A stretch of 64,000 bases of DNA from Triticum aestivum (lineage: Eukaryota > Streptophyta > Magnoliopsida > Poales > Poaceae). Location: NCBI RefSeq assembly GCF_018294505.1, contig NC_057796.1, forward strand, positions 269,706,982 to 269,770,981, given 5' to 3'. This document shows positions 45,830 to 56,326 of the stretch, piece after piece (position 1 is the stretch's first letter; each line of letters begins with the position of its first letter). Under the pieces are notes generated by a model that saw only the letters and a program-made list of their open reading frames with translations, did no database searches and was not told the DNA's origin. The position numbers and the translations under genes are program-made.

Positions 45830-47520
45830 CCTTTGCACCTCTGTGTAAACAGGGTTATCTACTTCACCTCGTTGCCATTGTGACCTTTTGTTGCACTGCA
45901 CAAAACACTTTTATTTTAAGAGTGTTTTGTGTAGTTCAACCAAAATGTCACACCGACAACGTTGCTTGATTGCTTGATCTTAGTGGAACTGCACAAGAGG
46001 AGATCTTACTTCCTATCCGTTAAGGCGAATTTGGTTCAGATCTTCTTCTTGTGAGTTGTTTGAATTCCGCATCATGAGAGGTCTGTACTAGCCTTCTTTC
46101 ACATGATTCTGCAGTGTGCTTTCATATGTTGTGCTACTTGTACGATAATGTTGCTTGATTTTAGTGAACTGCACAAATGGAGACAAGACTTCCAATCTGT
46201 ATGTGCACCGTAATATCCTATTGAGGTAAGATAAGGATATTTCACAACTGCTGGCCTGTATTTTGCCACTTTCATCAGAAAATTAAGTTTAGTACTATAC
46301 TTGTGCTCCCTAATTGACATGCCAAATCTTACATTGAAGGCGAAGCTTGTCTGTTATTGAACCAAGTGATGAAGGGGAAGAACAAGCGGAAGAAAAAAAA
46401 TCAACTCCCGGTGCTGTAATGAAGCATTGGAACTGTGATGACACATGTAATGATATAGTTTTGCATCTTAATTTATTGCTATGGCTGGAACGAGCATTTT
46501 TTTTGCCACTGATTTGATGCCACTCTTAATGTAATATGTAATTATCTCTACTTGTGCAAACAGAGGTCTTCTTTGAAGATACCATATATTTTAGTGGAAC
46601 TGCACAACAAGATGTTGGAAACATTAAACTAATCAAGGAGTATATAGTAAGCATGGCCACCACCGTAGATAGCAACAGATGGTTTCCGGAGAAGTGCTTC
46701 ATCTGTATGCTCTACACAATAAGCCTCCTGACAAAGGTTGGTACTCGCCAACTGATTTCATCCATATGATTGAGCTTTGTCATCTCTATTGGTGTTGTGC
46801 TACTGTTTAGATACTGTCATGAAAAAGTGGTATTGTCCTTGAGAAGTGCTTCATCTGTGCTGTTATAAATATTTCCTTTCCTTTTTTCGAGCAAACAGGG
46901 ATGCTAGCATTTAGTAGTCCTCTTGTCTTTGCACAACAGGATCATCTTCCTGTGAAGAAGAATATGGAGTACGTGAAGTGACTAGTTCCGATTATGCCAG
47001 GATGAAGAAGCCCTGTCTATCTTCTCATCAGAAGGAGCAGTTGAAGTATGGTTACATTACTCCCCACAAGACCAAACTAACTTCAGCTCAGAAGGACTGA
47101 CAAATCTCCATTTTTTTTCTGTGATGCGCGAGTACAATGTTGTTCTAGGATTCTTTCCGGTGAGTTCCATTTTTCTAAAAGTGTGCTCTACATGGACCAT
47201 GGATGTGCCTGTTGAAACTGTCAATTCATAGTACAGTTTGCTTTATACTAATCACTTTTTTGTATTTGTGCAAATAGGGGTGCTCAGCTTGATTTCAATG
47301 GGAAATGCACAAAATGTTCATGAATACATCGAATCATTCATTTCCACCACAAGAAAGGAGGTGCCGATAAGTTAAAGGCGTTGCAACATATAAGGGCGAA
47401 ATCATACAAGCTACGCGCGAATTTGGTTGATTTTGGTGGAACTGCACAAAAAGAACAGCTGGTTTATTTAGCGCGAGGTGCCATGTCAATGTCCGAACTG
47501 ATGGCAAACCCTGCCCATTC
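45830..47520 (+). pseudogene. Series of related exon-like units sharing a GGAACTGCACAA phrase
   Basis: At least three positions have a pyrimidine-rich tract and AG acceptor (46563, 46898, 47277) followed by a related exon start. TTTAGTGGAACTGCACAA or variants occur at about 45981, 46149, 46593, 47296 and 47435, and in the first copy at 42195. The best exon, 46564-46734, reads VFFEDTIYFSGTAQQDVGN, IKLIKEYIVSMATTVDSNRW and CFICMLYTISLLTK up to AAAG/GTTGGT. I do not know the family. It looks like host gene DNA amplified inside the transposon. Confidence 0.4.
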
Positions 47521-47808
47521 CACAATCGTAGGCATTTGACATTTTGGAATGGGACAACCTTGTCAAATTTTGCTCAATGATTTTAGCAAGACATGCGTTT
47601 GATATTTTCGAATGGGACGCCCTTTGCTGTCAGCAGCGTCGATCAAGTTTTTCTTTATTCTTTAGTTGTGAAGTAAATATTGCCTCTGACATGTGAGTCA
47701 CTGAGATGCATAATCATCGATTGTTTTGAATGTTCTCTATGAATTGCCAGGCCTGTGTGTTTGATTGCAATGTACAGAAACGCTAAAAAGCTGCTCAAAC
47801 TCTTTGTA

Positions 47809-47935
47809 CTCCTTCTGTTCCTTTTTACTTCGCACATTGTGAAAGTGCATACTTTTTTGTATAAGATTGGTCAAACTAGAGATACTTTGACTGCAGACAA
47901 AACTTGTATGCACGACTAGAAAGGACCGGAGGGAG
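47809..47935. mobile_element. Stowaway MITE, 127 bp, TSD TA
   Basis: TA (47807-47808), CTCCTTCTGTTCCTTTTTAC, inverted partner GAAAGGACCGGAGGGAG, then TA (47936-47937). Complete. Confidence 0.85.
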
Positions 47936-48200
47936 TACATGTGAAACTGCTGCAAACGAGGTGATCACCCTAGGAATAATGCTAGTACGTATTGTTTTGC
48001 ATGTTCATCCAATGCCAGTGATACAGGAATTCGAACTAATCGAAATAAATTCATTCATACACGGTCGGATTTCATATAAACATGGCGGATTTCATTACAT
48101 TTCATTACATTTCATACATTCTTCAACTAAAAAGGGGTGCACTAGAGGTATAATTAATTAACCGAAGCTACCCACCTATGTCCCGCTGAGCCGAACAGAA

Positions 48201-48298
48201 GCTTCAGTGACTTAACTGCAGGTGCAGTTGCGTAACTGACATGTGGCCTGTTGGGCCCACGTGTCAGTCAGCCCACTGCACCAGCAGTTAAGTAGAAG
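48201..48298. repeat. Near-perfect hairpin, arms about 38 bp
   Basis: GACTTAACTGCAGGTGCAGT (48209 on) and its continuation through GACATGTGG pair with the reverse complement of CCACGTGTCAGTC...CACCAGCAGTTAAGTA (to 48294). The loop is about 10 bases. It could be a foldback MITE remnant or a small-RNA-type hairpin. Confidence 0.75.
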
Positions 48299-48449
48299 CA
48301 GCGTTCTTCTCTAGCGCAGCTGTCCGACTCCACGTCGCCGCCAAGAAGCTAACCGGCCGTCAATGGTCAACCCGCCTAGCTTGGCTTCAACCGGAGGGTA
48401 GCAGCGGTGGCCTTACTTGGACCCGAGCGGCGGCGACCTACCATGTTCT

Positions 48450-49257
48450 ACTCTTCCTCGTTTTCTGTGTGGCGCGGCCTCGTTGGCAGCGGGGCGGAGC
48501 CGGCGATGTCCTCTGTCTCGTTGCCGGCGGGCGGCGCCTCAGCGGAGCGGTGGAAATCCTCCCCCACGTTGCCGGCAGGGTGGGGCCTCGGCTGAGCCGG
48601 CGATGTCCACTGCCTCGTTGTTGGCGGGGCGGGGCCTCGGTGGAGCCGGCGGTGTCCTCTGCCTCGTTGTTGGCGCCGCGGGGCCTCGGCGGAGCAGGGC
48701 CTCATCGACATCAGCGGAGCGAGGACTCGTCGGAGCCGGCATTGTCCTCTGCCTTGTCCTCGGTCTCGCCAAACAGAGCCTCGCCCGCTTCATCACCCTC
48801 TTTGCTAGCCTCTTTGTAGGCGGCCGCAGCCTCCGCCACCCGCATGCGGTACCGCCAGCGCTCGAGGCGGCCCTTGCGGGCGGAGCGGTACGAGTCGGGC
48901 AGCGCCTCTTGCTCTGCCCACTCTGCGGCGATCTGCTCCTCCGCCTGCAGGTGCTCCTGGAGGAGATGGTGGTTGTAGGCGGCGTCGGCCTGCGCCTCCC
49001 GGAACTGCTCCTCACGCATCTGCCTCACCCTGTCCATATATTGGGCACGGGCCTCACCGATGGTCATGGTGCAATGCACCGGCGAGGATGGCGCGGAGGA
49101 GGGGGTTGGCGCCGGATCGTCGACTACCATGTTCTCCATAGGGACGTCGTCGTCCTCTGGCTGCCTGCCGGCCAGCCGGTCGGCAGCAATGGCTGCCCAT
49201 GTCCTTGTGGTCCGTCATCCGCCTGTCCCGAAGAGCGCTGGACCGCGAGGAAGCCAT
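48450..49257 (-). pseudogene. Small captured gene with its own TATA box, one frameshift
   Basis: On the minus strand a TATA box (CTATATAAAC, about 49329-49338) lies about 75 bp before ATG at 49255-49257. The frame MASSRSSALRDRRMTDHKD shifts by one base near 49197 into AAIAADRLAGRQPEDDD, VPMENMVVDDPAPTPSSAPS, then a charged stretch (IGEARAQYMDRVRQMREEQF, HHLLQEHLQAEEQIAAEWAE, SARKGRLERWRYRMRVAEAA) to about 48711, running on into a GC-rich repeat. It is probably helical and coiled-coil forming; no catalytic domain seen. I do not recognise the gene. The longer plus-strand frame (48417-49382) is its shadow. Confidence 0.5.
48476..48730 (-). repeat. GC-rich minisatellite, unit about 55-60 bp
   Basis: About four units of GCCGGCGATGTCC...CTCGTTGTTGGCGGGGCGG with GGGCCTCGGCGGAG. 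It overlaps the 3' end of the small captured gene. Confidence 0.75.
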
Positions 49258-49328
49258 GGTGGGCAGTAGTGGTGTGGACAGGAGAAAGGGAACGGATGCG
49301 GATGACTGCGGCTATGGCCGGCGCAGCA

Positions 49329-49338
49329 GTTTATATAG
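49329..49338 (-). promoter_or_regulatory. TATA box of the small captured gene
   Basis: The minus strand reads CTATATAAAC about 75 bp upstream of the ATG at 49257, a plausible core promoter spacing. Confidence 0.5.
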
Positions 49339-49532
49339 CAATGGTGGGCGGGCGGAGGGACAGACGTGTCGCGCCGGATTGAAGGCGGAGCAATCGCCTG
49401 CACCGGGAAGCGGGGCGGGCGGCGCTGACTATTTCGGGCGGAAAGCGCGCGCGGGCGAGGAGATGACTTTACTTGGAGAGGATGACAATGGGGACCCACC
49501 AGGTCCATAGCCTCACGTACGCAAGTGCCTCC

Positions 49533-49558
49533 TTATTATATATATATATATATATATA
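49533..49558 (+). repeat. (TA)n microsatellite
   Basis: About twelve TA units. Confidence 0.95.
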
Positions 49559-49789
49559 ACTATAATTTATTTTGCTTCCTCCTGGTTCCCTGACATCACG
49601 GTCCCACACCATTGTCAACCTATGTAGTAGTCAATAAACGAGAGAATTGCACAAGAAGCGGCCGACAGCTGGGACCAAGAAGCTCGAGCAGTATTTTTGT
49701 TTTTGAGGTGTGAGCACTGCAGAGTTTTTTGATGGTTAGCCCAAAATTAATTCTTCTCCTCTGAACAACAACGAAAACATCTCTGCAGG

Positions 49790-50400
49790 TATTAACTGGG
49801 CTGGTTGTGGCCCGTCTAGCCCAGGCCAGATATCCAGCCCAGATATTAATTTTTTTCAAGCTGAAAATGGCTAGCCCAGCTATACTTTTTTTTAGGAATA
49901 CCCACGCAAGGTCAAGTTGTATTCTCCGCCCCGCTGGGCTGCAAATCTTTCCTAGGAGGGATGCATTAGGCTTAACAAGAAAATGGGCTTTAAGAAATAA
50001 TAAATGGGATGTAATTATAAAAACTGGGCAGTAACTATAAGAAATGCACCAAACACGTGATTACTTTATAAAATATTATTTTTGGATATTGAAAATTTTA
50101 ATTTCATTAATTGTTGCGAGCGCAATGTTTCGTTGGATTTTTACGTAATATAAATTTATATTGAAATTGTATTTAATCTGACTAGAAATTTCGGGATAAA
50201 AATATTTTGGATCCCATCAAAATATGGGAAATTTTATTGAATTCTGTTTTGAATGGTTGGTTGAAATGGGCTGTACTTTTAACAAACTGTAAATGGGTTG
50301 TAGTAAATTCCATTAGAATTCAAAAATGGGCTACACATTCTTACAAATCTCAAATGGGCTATAAGTTCTCTGCCACACACTTCTGGCCTTAGTAAGTTGA
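49790..50400. repeat. AAATGGGCT / AGCCCA repeat-bearing AT-rich stretch
   Basis: AAATGGGCT or a one-base variant occurs at about 49981, 50003, 50262, 50290, 50324 and 50352, with AGCCCAG forms at 49815-49880. The GGGCC-like core resembles the left subterminal motif, so this may be part of the right subterminal array of the CACTA element. Confidence 0.55.
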
Positions 50401-50409
50401 CGCGTCCCC

Positions 50410-50730
50410 TAAAAAACAGAGTTGACGTGTATGCAAGGCTTTGTCAACTTATAGTCAACACATGGTTCTAGCAGCAGCGGCCGTTGGATGTCCATCCAAC
50501 GGATGCCGTGCTTCTTCTTCAATCTCGGATATTCTAGCTTCACCCGCCCAAAAAATGATTCCTCCCCCTGACATCTGGGGCGCACCATTTCGGAAGCTGA
50601 CCTGTGGGCCTACTAAGTTGACGTACCAAGGGCTTTGTCAACTTAGTCAATATAAACATTCTAGCTGCAGTGACCGTACGATGTCCATCCAACGGCTGTT
50701 GTGCTTCTTCAACCTCTGGTCTTCTTGCTC
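50410..50730 (+). repeat. Tandem duplication, spacing about 200 bp
   Basis: GGCTTTGTCAACTTA...GATGTCCATCCAACGG followed by GCTTCTTCAA(C/T)CTC occurs at 50436-50530 and again at 50630-50725. Confidence 0.75.
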
Positions 50731-51135
50731 CAGCCGCCCAAAGCAGCGCTGATCGTGCCGCCTGCTCCTGCCTCCCGTGGCCGGCTGTGCTGCCGCGGAG
50801 GTCTCACCGCCCCCTACTACTCCCACCGCTGGCCAGGCCATCCCTCCACTCACCCACACCCCCTGTTATTCTGCGGCGACAGCAGCGCAGCCGAACCAGT
50901 GAACCCTCATACTCCTCTCCGCGTGTGCATCCACTGTCGTGTCTTCCCCGGCTCCGCGTCGTCCCCTTCCTAGGCCTCGCCGTCGTCCACCGCCTTGATG
51001 CTCTTGGCGCGGCGTGGTCAATGTGGTCAAGGAACGACTTCCATCGGACGTGGACTGTACATGGAGAGGCTGGCAGCTGGGTCCACGGCAGCCGCAAGGA
51101 AGTGCCTCCTTATTACGCACAAAATAATTATTCCT
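50731..51135. other. GC-rich CACTA-internal stretch without a recognised gene
   Basis: Several overlapping frames on both strands (for example 50670-51143 plus), none with a known motif; codon bias does not single one out. It could be a captured gene piece. Confidence 0.3.
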
Positions 51136-51545
51136 CTACCTGACAGCGGCGACCCACCGGACGGGCCACCATATTTCGCGAAAAAAATGATTCGCCCCCT
51201 GACTACTGGGACCCACGAGCTACATCTTCGCACGCAAGGAAGTGCGTCCGGGAAAAAAATGATTCACCCCCCTGACTGCTTGGACCCACCAGCTACATCT
51301 TCGCACGCAAGGAAGTGCGTTCGAAAAAAAACGATTCGCCCCCCGACTGCTGGGACCCACCAGCTACACCTTCGCACGCAAGGAAGTGCGTCCGGGCAAA
51401 ACAACGATTCGCCCCTGTGACTGCTGGGACCCAGCAGCTACACCTTCGCACGCAAGGAAGTGCGTCCAGAAAAAAAATGATTCGCCCCCTGACTGCTGGG
51501 ACCCACCAGCTACATCTTCGCAGGCAAGGAAGTGCCTGACAGTCG
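51136..51545 (+). repeat. 73-bp minisatellite
   Basis: Units contain ATGATTCGCCCCCTGACTGC, TGGGACCCACCAGCTACA and CGCAAGGAAGTGCGTCC. CGCAAGGAAGTGCGT starts at about 51233, 51306, 51378, 51451 and (diverged) 51524, an even spacing of 72-73 bp. Older relatives at 50550 and 51120 suggest the source sequence. Confidence 0.92.
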
Positions 51546-51773
51546 GGACCCACCTGGTCGAAGCGTACGTAGCGTTGTCATTCTGGTCGCGAACGTGTAC
51601 GTACATACTGGTCGATGTAGAGGCGCGCACGTGTCATAGTAGAGGCGCGCACGTAGCATGTACACGTACGTACAGCGGCCAGGGTGCAAGAAAGAAAATA
51701 CGGCCACGTATGTGTACATACCGGCAGGGTCTCGAACGCCTACTCGCACATACGTACGGCCAGCGTCGTCGTC

Positions 51774-51889
51774 GTGTTCATGGGGAGGCAACGGAATGCG
51801 TCGTGTTCATGGGGAGGCAACGGAATGCGTCGTGTTCATCGGGAGGCAACGGAATGCGTCGTGTTCATCGGGAGGCAACGGAACGCGTG
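51774..51889 (+). repeat. 29-bp minisatellite, four copies
   Basis: GTGTTCATGGGGAGGCAACG plus GAATGCGTC, repeated four times almost exactly, with a diverged relative at about 51925. Confidence 0.92.
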
Positions 51890-51949
51890 GGAGCCAATCG
51901 GCTGGGTCGAAACGGAATGCGTGGTCGTGTTCATCGGGAGGGCTTGGAC

Positions 51950-52320
51950 GGAACAGGCGATGGAAACGAGGCCTGGCGTACCGCAGAACGGAGGAAACGG
52001 ACCTCCTACGTTCGGAACGGGGTCCTGTTGATCGGGAGGGGTGTGGCGTACCGCAAAACGGAGGAAATGGACCTCCTACGGTCGAAACGGGGGTCTTGTG
52101 ATCGGGANNNNNNNNNNNNNNNNNNNNNNNNNNNNNNNNNNNNNNNNNNNNNNNNNNNNNNNNNNNNNNNNNNNNNNNNNNNNNNNNNNNNNNNNNNNNN
52201 NNNNNNNNNNNGGGAGGGGTGTGGCGTACCGCAAAACGGACGAAAGGGACCTCGTACGGTCGAAACGGGGGTCCTGTTCATCGGGAGGGGTGTGGCGTAC
52301 CGCAAAACGGGACTCCACGG
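51950..52320 (+). repeat. About 70-bp minisatellite spanning an assembly gap
   Basis: Units read GGGAGGGGTGTGGCGTACCG, CAAAACGGAGGAAATGGACC and ACGGTCGAAACGGGGGTC. Four or more are visible on the two sides of the gap, so the gap probably hides more units. Confidence 0.88.
52108..52211. other. Assembly gap (104 N)
   Basis: A run of N inside the 70-bp repeat array; its true length is unknown. Confidence 1.
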
Positions 52321-52324
52321 GATA

Positions 52325-52830
52325 CTGTTCATCTCCACCGTCGATCTCCTCCAGCCTCCAAGGGCTACCGTCGACCTCCTCCAGCTTCCACGGGCTCCTG
52401 TTCATCCAGCCTCCACCGCGTGCTACTCCACCGGCTACTGTTCAACCACCCCTCCATGGGCACCCTTGCACCATCTACTGTTCATCCAACCCTCCACACC
52501 ACGGGGTCCTATTCAACCACCCCTCCACGGGCACCCCTCCACCGTCTACTGTTCATCCAGCCCTCCACCACACCACGGTGTCCTGTTCATCCAGAGGCAA
52601 CGCCACCGCTCACTGTTCATCCAACCCCCCGCCCCCCCACCCGCAATGCTCACTGTTCATCCAATCGATCGGCTTCAGTTAGCAGGAGTAGGGAAGGAAT
52701 CGCTCGATCAGGTTCACTTAACAGCCATCGATCGATCGCTCGGGTTCAGTAACGCGTAGCCTCCAGTGCAATCGCTCGGGTTCAGTTAGAGCCCAACGCC
52801 TCGCTCGGGTTCAGTTAGAGCCAACGCCTC
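52325..52830 (+). repeat. TACTGTTCATCCA-type and CGCTCGGGTTCAGTTAGAG repeats
   Basis: TACTGTTCATCCA(A/G)CC or close forms recur about nine times from 52323 to 52660, interleaved with CCCTCCAC(G/C). CGCTCGGGTTCAGTTAGAG follows three times (52738-52822). Confidence 0.8.
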
Positions 52831-53139
52831 GCACACACGCGCGTACGTGTACGAGAGAAACGCGCATCGCTCGGCCCCCGACCTCCCACCGTAACCGGGA
52901 ACTCCCCAAAATTTTCCTCCCCCTCGCTTCTACCACGGTTTTTTCCGTCATGGACGGCCCAAAGAATGTCATGCAGCTGCGTCTCCGGCCCGCCCAAGAC
53001 GGAAAGCCCATTTTCTGTCATGATTTTTTGTCATAGAAGTAGGAGCCCACCACATCTATGATGATACCAGGTTTTGTCACTATTATCGTCATAGAAGTGT
53101 CATATGTATGACAGGAAAAAAATTTGTTTGGCCCAAAAT

Positions 53140-53166
53140 GTCACGGATGTGTCTTTTTTTGTAGTG
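53140..53166 (-). repeat. Right terminal inverted repeat of the CACTA element
   Basis: The plus strand reads TCACGGATGTGTC then TTTTTTTGTAGTG. Followed by ATA, the duplicated target. Confidence 0.92.
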
Positions 53167-53169
53167 ATA

Positions 53170-56100
53170 TACTCAAAATGTCTGGGTATAACAATCACTT
53201 GATTCAACTGGGAGTTAATCTTCCTGATGATAGTGTCATTGACAGAATTCTTTAATCACTGCCACCAAGCTACAAGAGCTTCGTGATGAACTATAATATG
53301 CAAGGGATGGAGAAGACAATTCCCGAGCTCTTCGCAATGCTAAAGGCTGCGGAGGTTGAAATCAAGAAAGAGCATCAAGTGTTGATGGTCAACAAGACCA
53401 CCAGTTTCAAGAAAAAGGGTAAAGGGAAGAAGGGGAACTTCAAGAAGAACGGCAAGCAAGTTGCTGCTCAAGTGAAGAAGCCCAAGTGTGGACCTAAGCC
53501 TGAGACTGAGTGCTTCTACTGCAAAGGGACTGGTCACTGGAAGCGGAACTTCCCCAAGTATTTGGCGGATAAGAAGGATGGCAAGGTGAACAAAGGTATA
53601 TGTGATATACATGTTATTGATGTGTACCTTACTAATGCTCACAGTAGTGCATGGGTATTTGATACTAGTTCTGTTGCTAATATTTGCAACTCGAAACAGG
53701 GACTACGGATTAAGCGAAGATTGGCTAAGGACGAGGTGACGATGCGCGTGGGAAATGGTTCCAAAGTTGATGTGATCGCCGTCGGCACGCTACCTCTACA
53801 TCTACCTAAGGGATTAGTTTTAGACATGAATAATTGTTATTTGGTGCCAGCGTTAAGCATGAACATTATATCTGGATCTTGTTTGATGCGAGACGGTTAT
53901 TCATTTAAATCAGAGAATAATGGTTGTTCTATTTATATGAGTAATATCTTTTATGGTCATGCACCTTTGAAGAGTGGTCTATTTTTGTTGAATCTCGATA
54001 GTAGTGACACACATATTCATAATATTGAAGCCAAAAGATGCAGAGTTGATAATGATAGTGCAACTTATTTGTGGCACAGCAGTTTAGGTCATATTGGTGT
54101 AAAGCGCATGAAGAAACTCCATTCTATTCGACTTTTTGAATCACTTGATTATGAATCACTTGGTACTTGCGAACCATGCCTCATGGGAAAGATGACTAAA
54201 ACTCCGTTCTCCGGAACAATGGAGCAAGCAACAGATTTGTTGGAAATCATACATACTGATGTATGTGGTCCGATGAATATTGAGGCTCACGGTGGGTTCT
54301 CACCTTCACAGATGATTTGAGCAGATATGGGTATATCTACTTAATGAAACATAAGTCTGAAACATTTGAAAAGTTCAAAGAATTTCAGAGTGAACTGGAA
54401 AATCATCGTAACAAGAAAATAAAGTTTCTACGATCTGATCATGGAGGAGAATATTTGAATTACGGGTTTGGTCTTCATTTGAAACAATGTGAAATAGTTT
54501 CGCAACTCACGCCACCTGAAACACCACAGCGTAATGGTGTATCCGAATGTCGTAATCGTACTTTACTAGATATGGTGTGATCTATGATGTCCCTTACTGA
54601 TTTACCGCTATTGTTTTGGGGTTATGCTTTAGAGACGGCTGCATTCACGTTAAATAGGACACCATCTAAATCCGTTGAGACGACACCTTATGAACTATGG
54701 TTTGGCAAGAAACCCAAGTTGTCGTTTCTTAAAGTTTGGGGCTATGATGCTTATGTGAAAAAGCTTCAGCCTGATAAGCTCGAACCCAAATCGGAGAAAT
54801 GTGTCTTCATAGGATACCCAAAGGAGACTGTTGGGTACACCTTCTATCACAGATCCGAAGGCAAGACATTTGTTGCTAAGAATGGATCCTTTCTAGAGAA
54901 GGAGTTTCTCTCGAAAGAAGTGAGTGGGAGGAAAGTAGAACTTGATGAGGTAATTGTACCTGCTCCCTTATTGGAAAGTAGTTCATCTTAGAAATCAGTT
55001 CCTGTGACTCCTACACCAATTAGTGAGGAAGCTAATGATGATGATCATATAACTGCATATCAAGTTACTAGTGAACCTCGTAGGTCAACTAGAGTAAGGT
55101 CCGCACCAGAGTGGTACGGTAATCCTGTTCTGGAGGTCATGTTACTTGACCATGATGAACATACGAACTATGAGGAAGCGATGATGAGCCCAGATTCGCA
55201 AAATGGCTTGAGGCCATGAAATCTGAGATGGGATCCATGTATGAGAACAAAGTGTGGACTTTTGTTGACTTGCCCGATGATCGGCAAGCCATCGAGAATA
55301 AATGGATCTTCAAGAAGAAGACTGACGCTGACGGTAATGCTATTGTCTACATAGCTCGACTTGTTGTGAAAGGTTTTTGACAAGTTCAAGGAGTTGACTA
55401 CGATGAGACTTTCTCACCCGTAGCGATGCTTAAGTCTGTCCGCATCATGTTAGCAATTGCTGCATTTTATGATTATGAAATTTGGCAAATGGATGTAAAG
55501 ACTGCATTCCTGAATGGATTTCTGGAAGAAGAGTTGTATATGATGCAACCTGAAGGTTTTATCAATCCAAAGGATGCTAACAAAGTGTGCAAGCTCCAGT
55601 AATCCATTTGTGGACTGGTGCAAGCATCTCGGAGTTGGAATAAACGTTTTGATAGTGTGATCAAAGCATATGGTTTTATACAAACTTTCTGAGAAGCCTT
55701 TATTTACAAGAAAGTGAGTGGGAGCTCTGTAGCATTTCTAATATTATATGTGGATAAAATATTGTTGATTGGAAATGATATAGAATTTCTGGATAGCATA
55801 AAAGTATACCTGGACAAGTCTTTTTCAATGAAAGACCTCGGTGAAGCTGCTTATATACTGGGCATCATGATCTATAGAGATAGATTGAGACGCTTAATTG
55901 GACTTTCACAAAGCACATACCTTGATAAAGTTTTGGAGAAGTTAAAAATGGATCAAGCAAAGAAAGGGTTCTTGCCTGTGTTACAAGGTGTGAAGTTGAG
56001 TCAGACTCAATGCCCGACCACTGCAGAAGATAGAGAGAAAATGAAAGTCATTCCCTATGCCTCAGCCATAGGTTCTATCATGTATGCAATGCTGTGTACC

Positions 56101-56326
56101 AGACCTGATGTGTGTCTTGCTATTAGTTTAGCAGGGAGGTACCAAAGTAATCCAGGAGTGGATCACTGGATAGCGGTCAAGAACATCCTGAAATACCTGA
56201 TGCAAGCTTTGACACTGATCCGGATGACTCTAAGTCCCAAAGCGGATACGTGTTTATATTGAACAGTGGAGCTGTCAGTTGGTGCAGTTCTAAGCAAAGC
56301 GTCGTGGCGGGATCTACGTGTCAAGC
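53170..56326 (+). pseudogene. Copy C gag end, protease, integrase and RT (many stops)
   Basis: Gag resumes ILKMSGYNNHL. The zinc knuckle (about 53508-53550) reads CFYCKGTGHWKRNF with the last Cys changed. Protease has WVFDTSS (about 53650) instead of the usual DTG. Integrase keeps HHCC (WHSSLGH, CEPC) and its D, D, E residues (TDD, SDHGGEY, NGVSECRNRTLL), but a small deletion near 54296 and TGA at 54578-54580 break it. RT runs from 55250 with WIFKKK and MDVKTAFLNGF. The active site near 55750 reads YVDK, not YVDD. TAG at 54989-54991 and other stops and frameshifts follow. A deletion near 56197 removes the start of RNase H. Confidence 0.9.

Larger units (their letters stand above)
30932..53166. 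mobile_element. CACTA (En/Spm) DNA transposon, 22.2 kb, non-autonomous, Jorge-like
   Basis: Left end CACTACAAAAAAAATACACT, right end ACATCCGTGA-type TIR reading GACACATCCGTGA inward on the minus strand. Both termini are CACTACAAAAAAA with about 26 bp of inverted similarity. The 3-bp duplication ATA lies at 30929-30931 and 53167-53169. Removing the element rejoins Copia gag in frame, an independent proof of both borders. Inside are GGCCCGTTA-type subterminal arrays on the left, minisatellites on the right, and several gene-like segments. I see no DDE-type CACTA transposase (TnpD), so movement would need a helper. Two N gaps mean the true length is uncertain. The family name is from memory. Confidence 0.9.
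29688..56326 (+). mobile_element. Angela/WIS-like Copia element, copy C (no LTR in view, split by CACTA)
   Basis: Plus-strand internal region: leader (29688-30515), gag start (30520-30931), 22.2 kb of inserted CACTA DNA, then the rest of gag, protease, integrase and RT (53170-56326). The first part of the leader, the PBS and the 5' LTR are missing at the fusion with copy B. RNase H and the 3' LTR are cut off by the insertion at 56327. It is close kin to copy B in protein sequence but carries independent mutations. Confidence 0.88.

Noticed and set aside
48417..49382. A 321-codon plus-strand ORF
   Set aside because: It is antisense to the better supported minus-strand gene, built on GC-rich repeat, Leu/Arg/Ala/Gly-rich, and without a recognisable domain.
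51136..51545. CRISPR-like array of 73-bp units
   Set aside because: Whole units repeat with no unique spacers; it is a plain minisatellite in a plant transposon.
52006..52759. Long frames in the 51.4-52.8 kb region
   Set aside because: They run through minisatellites and an N gap; repeat units whose length keeps a frame open explain them.
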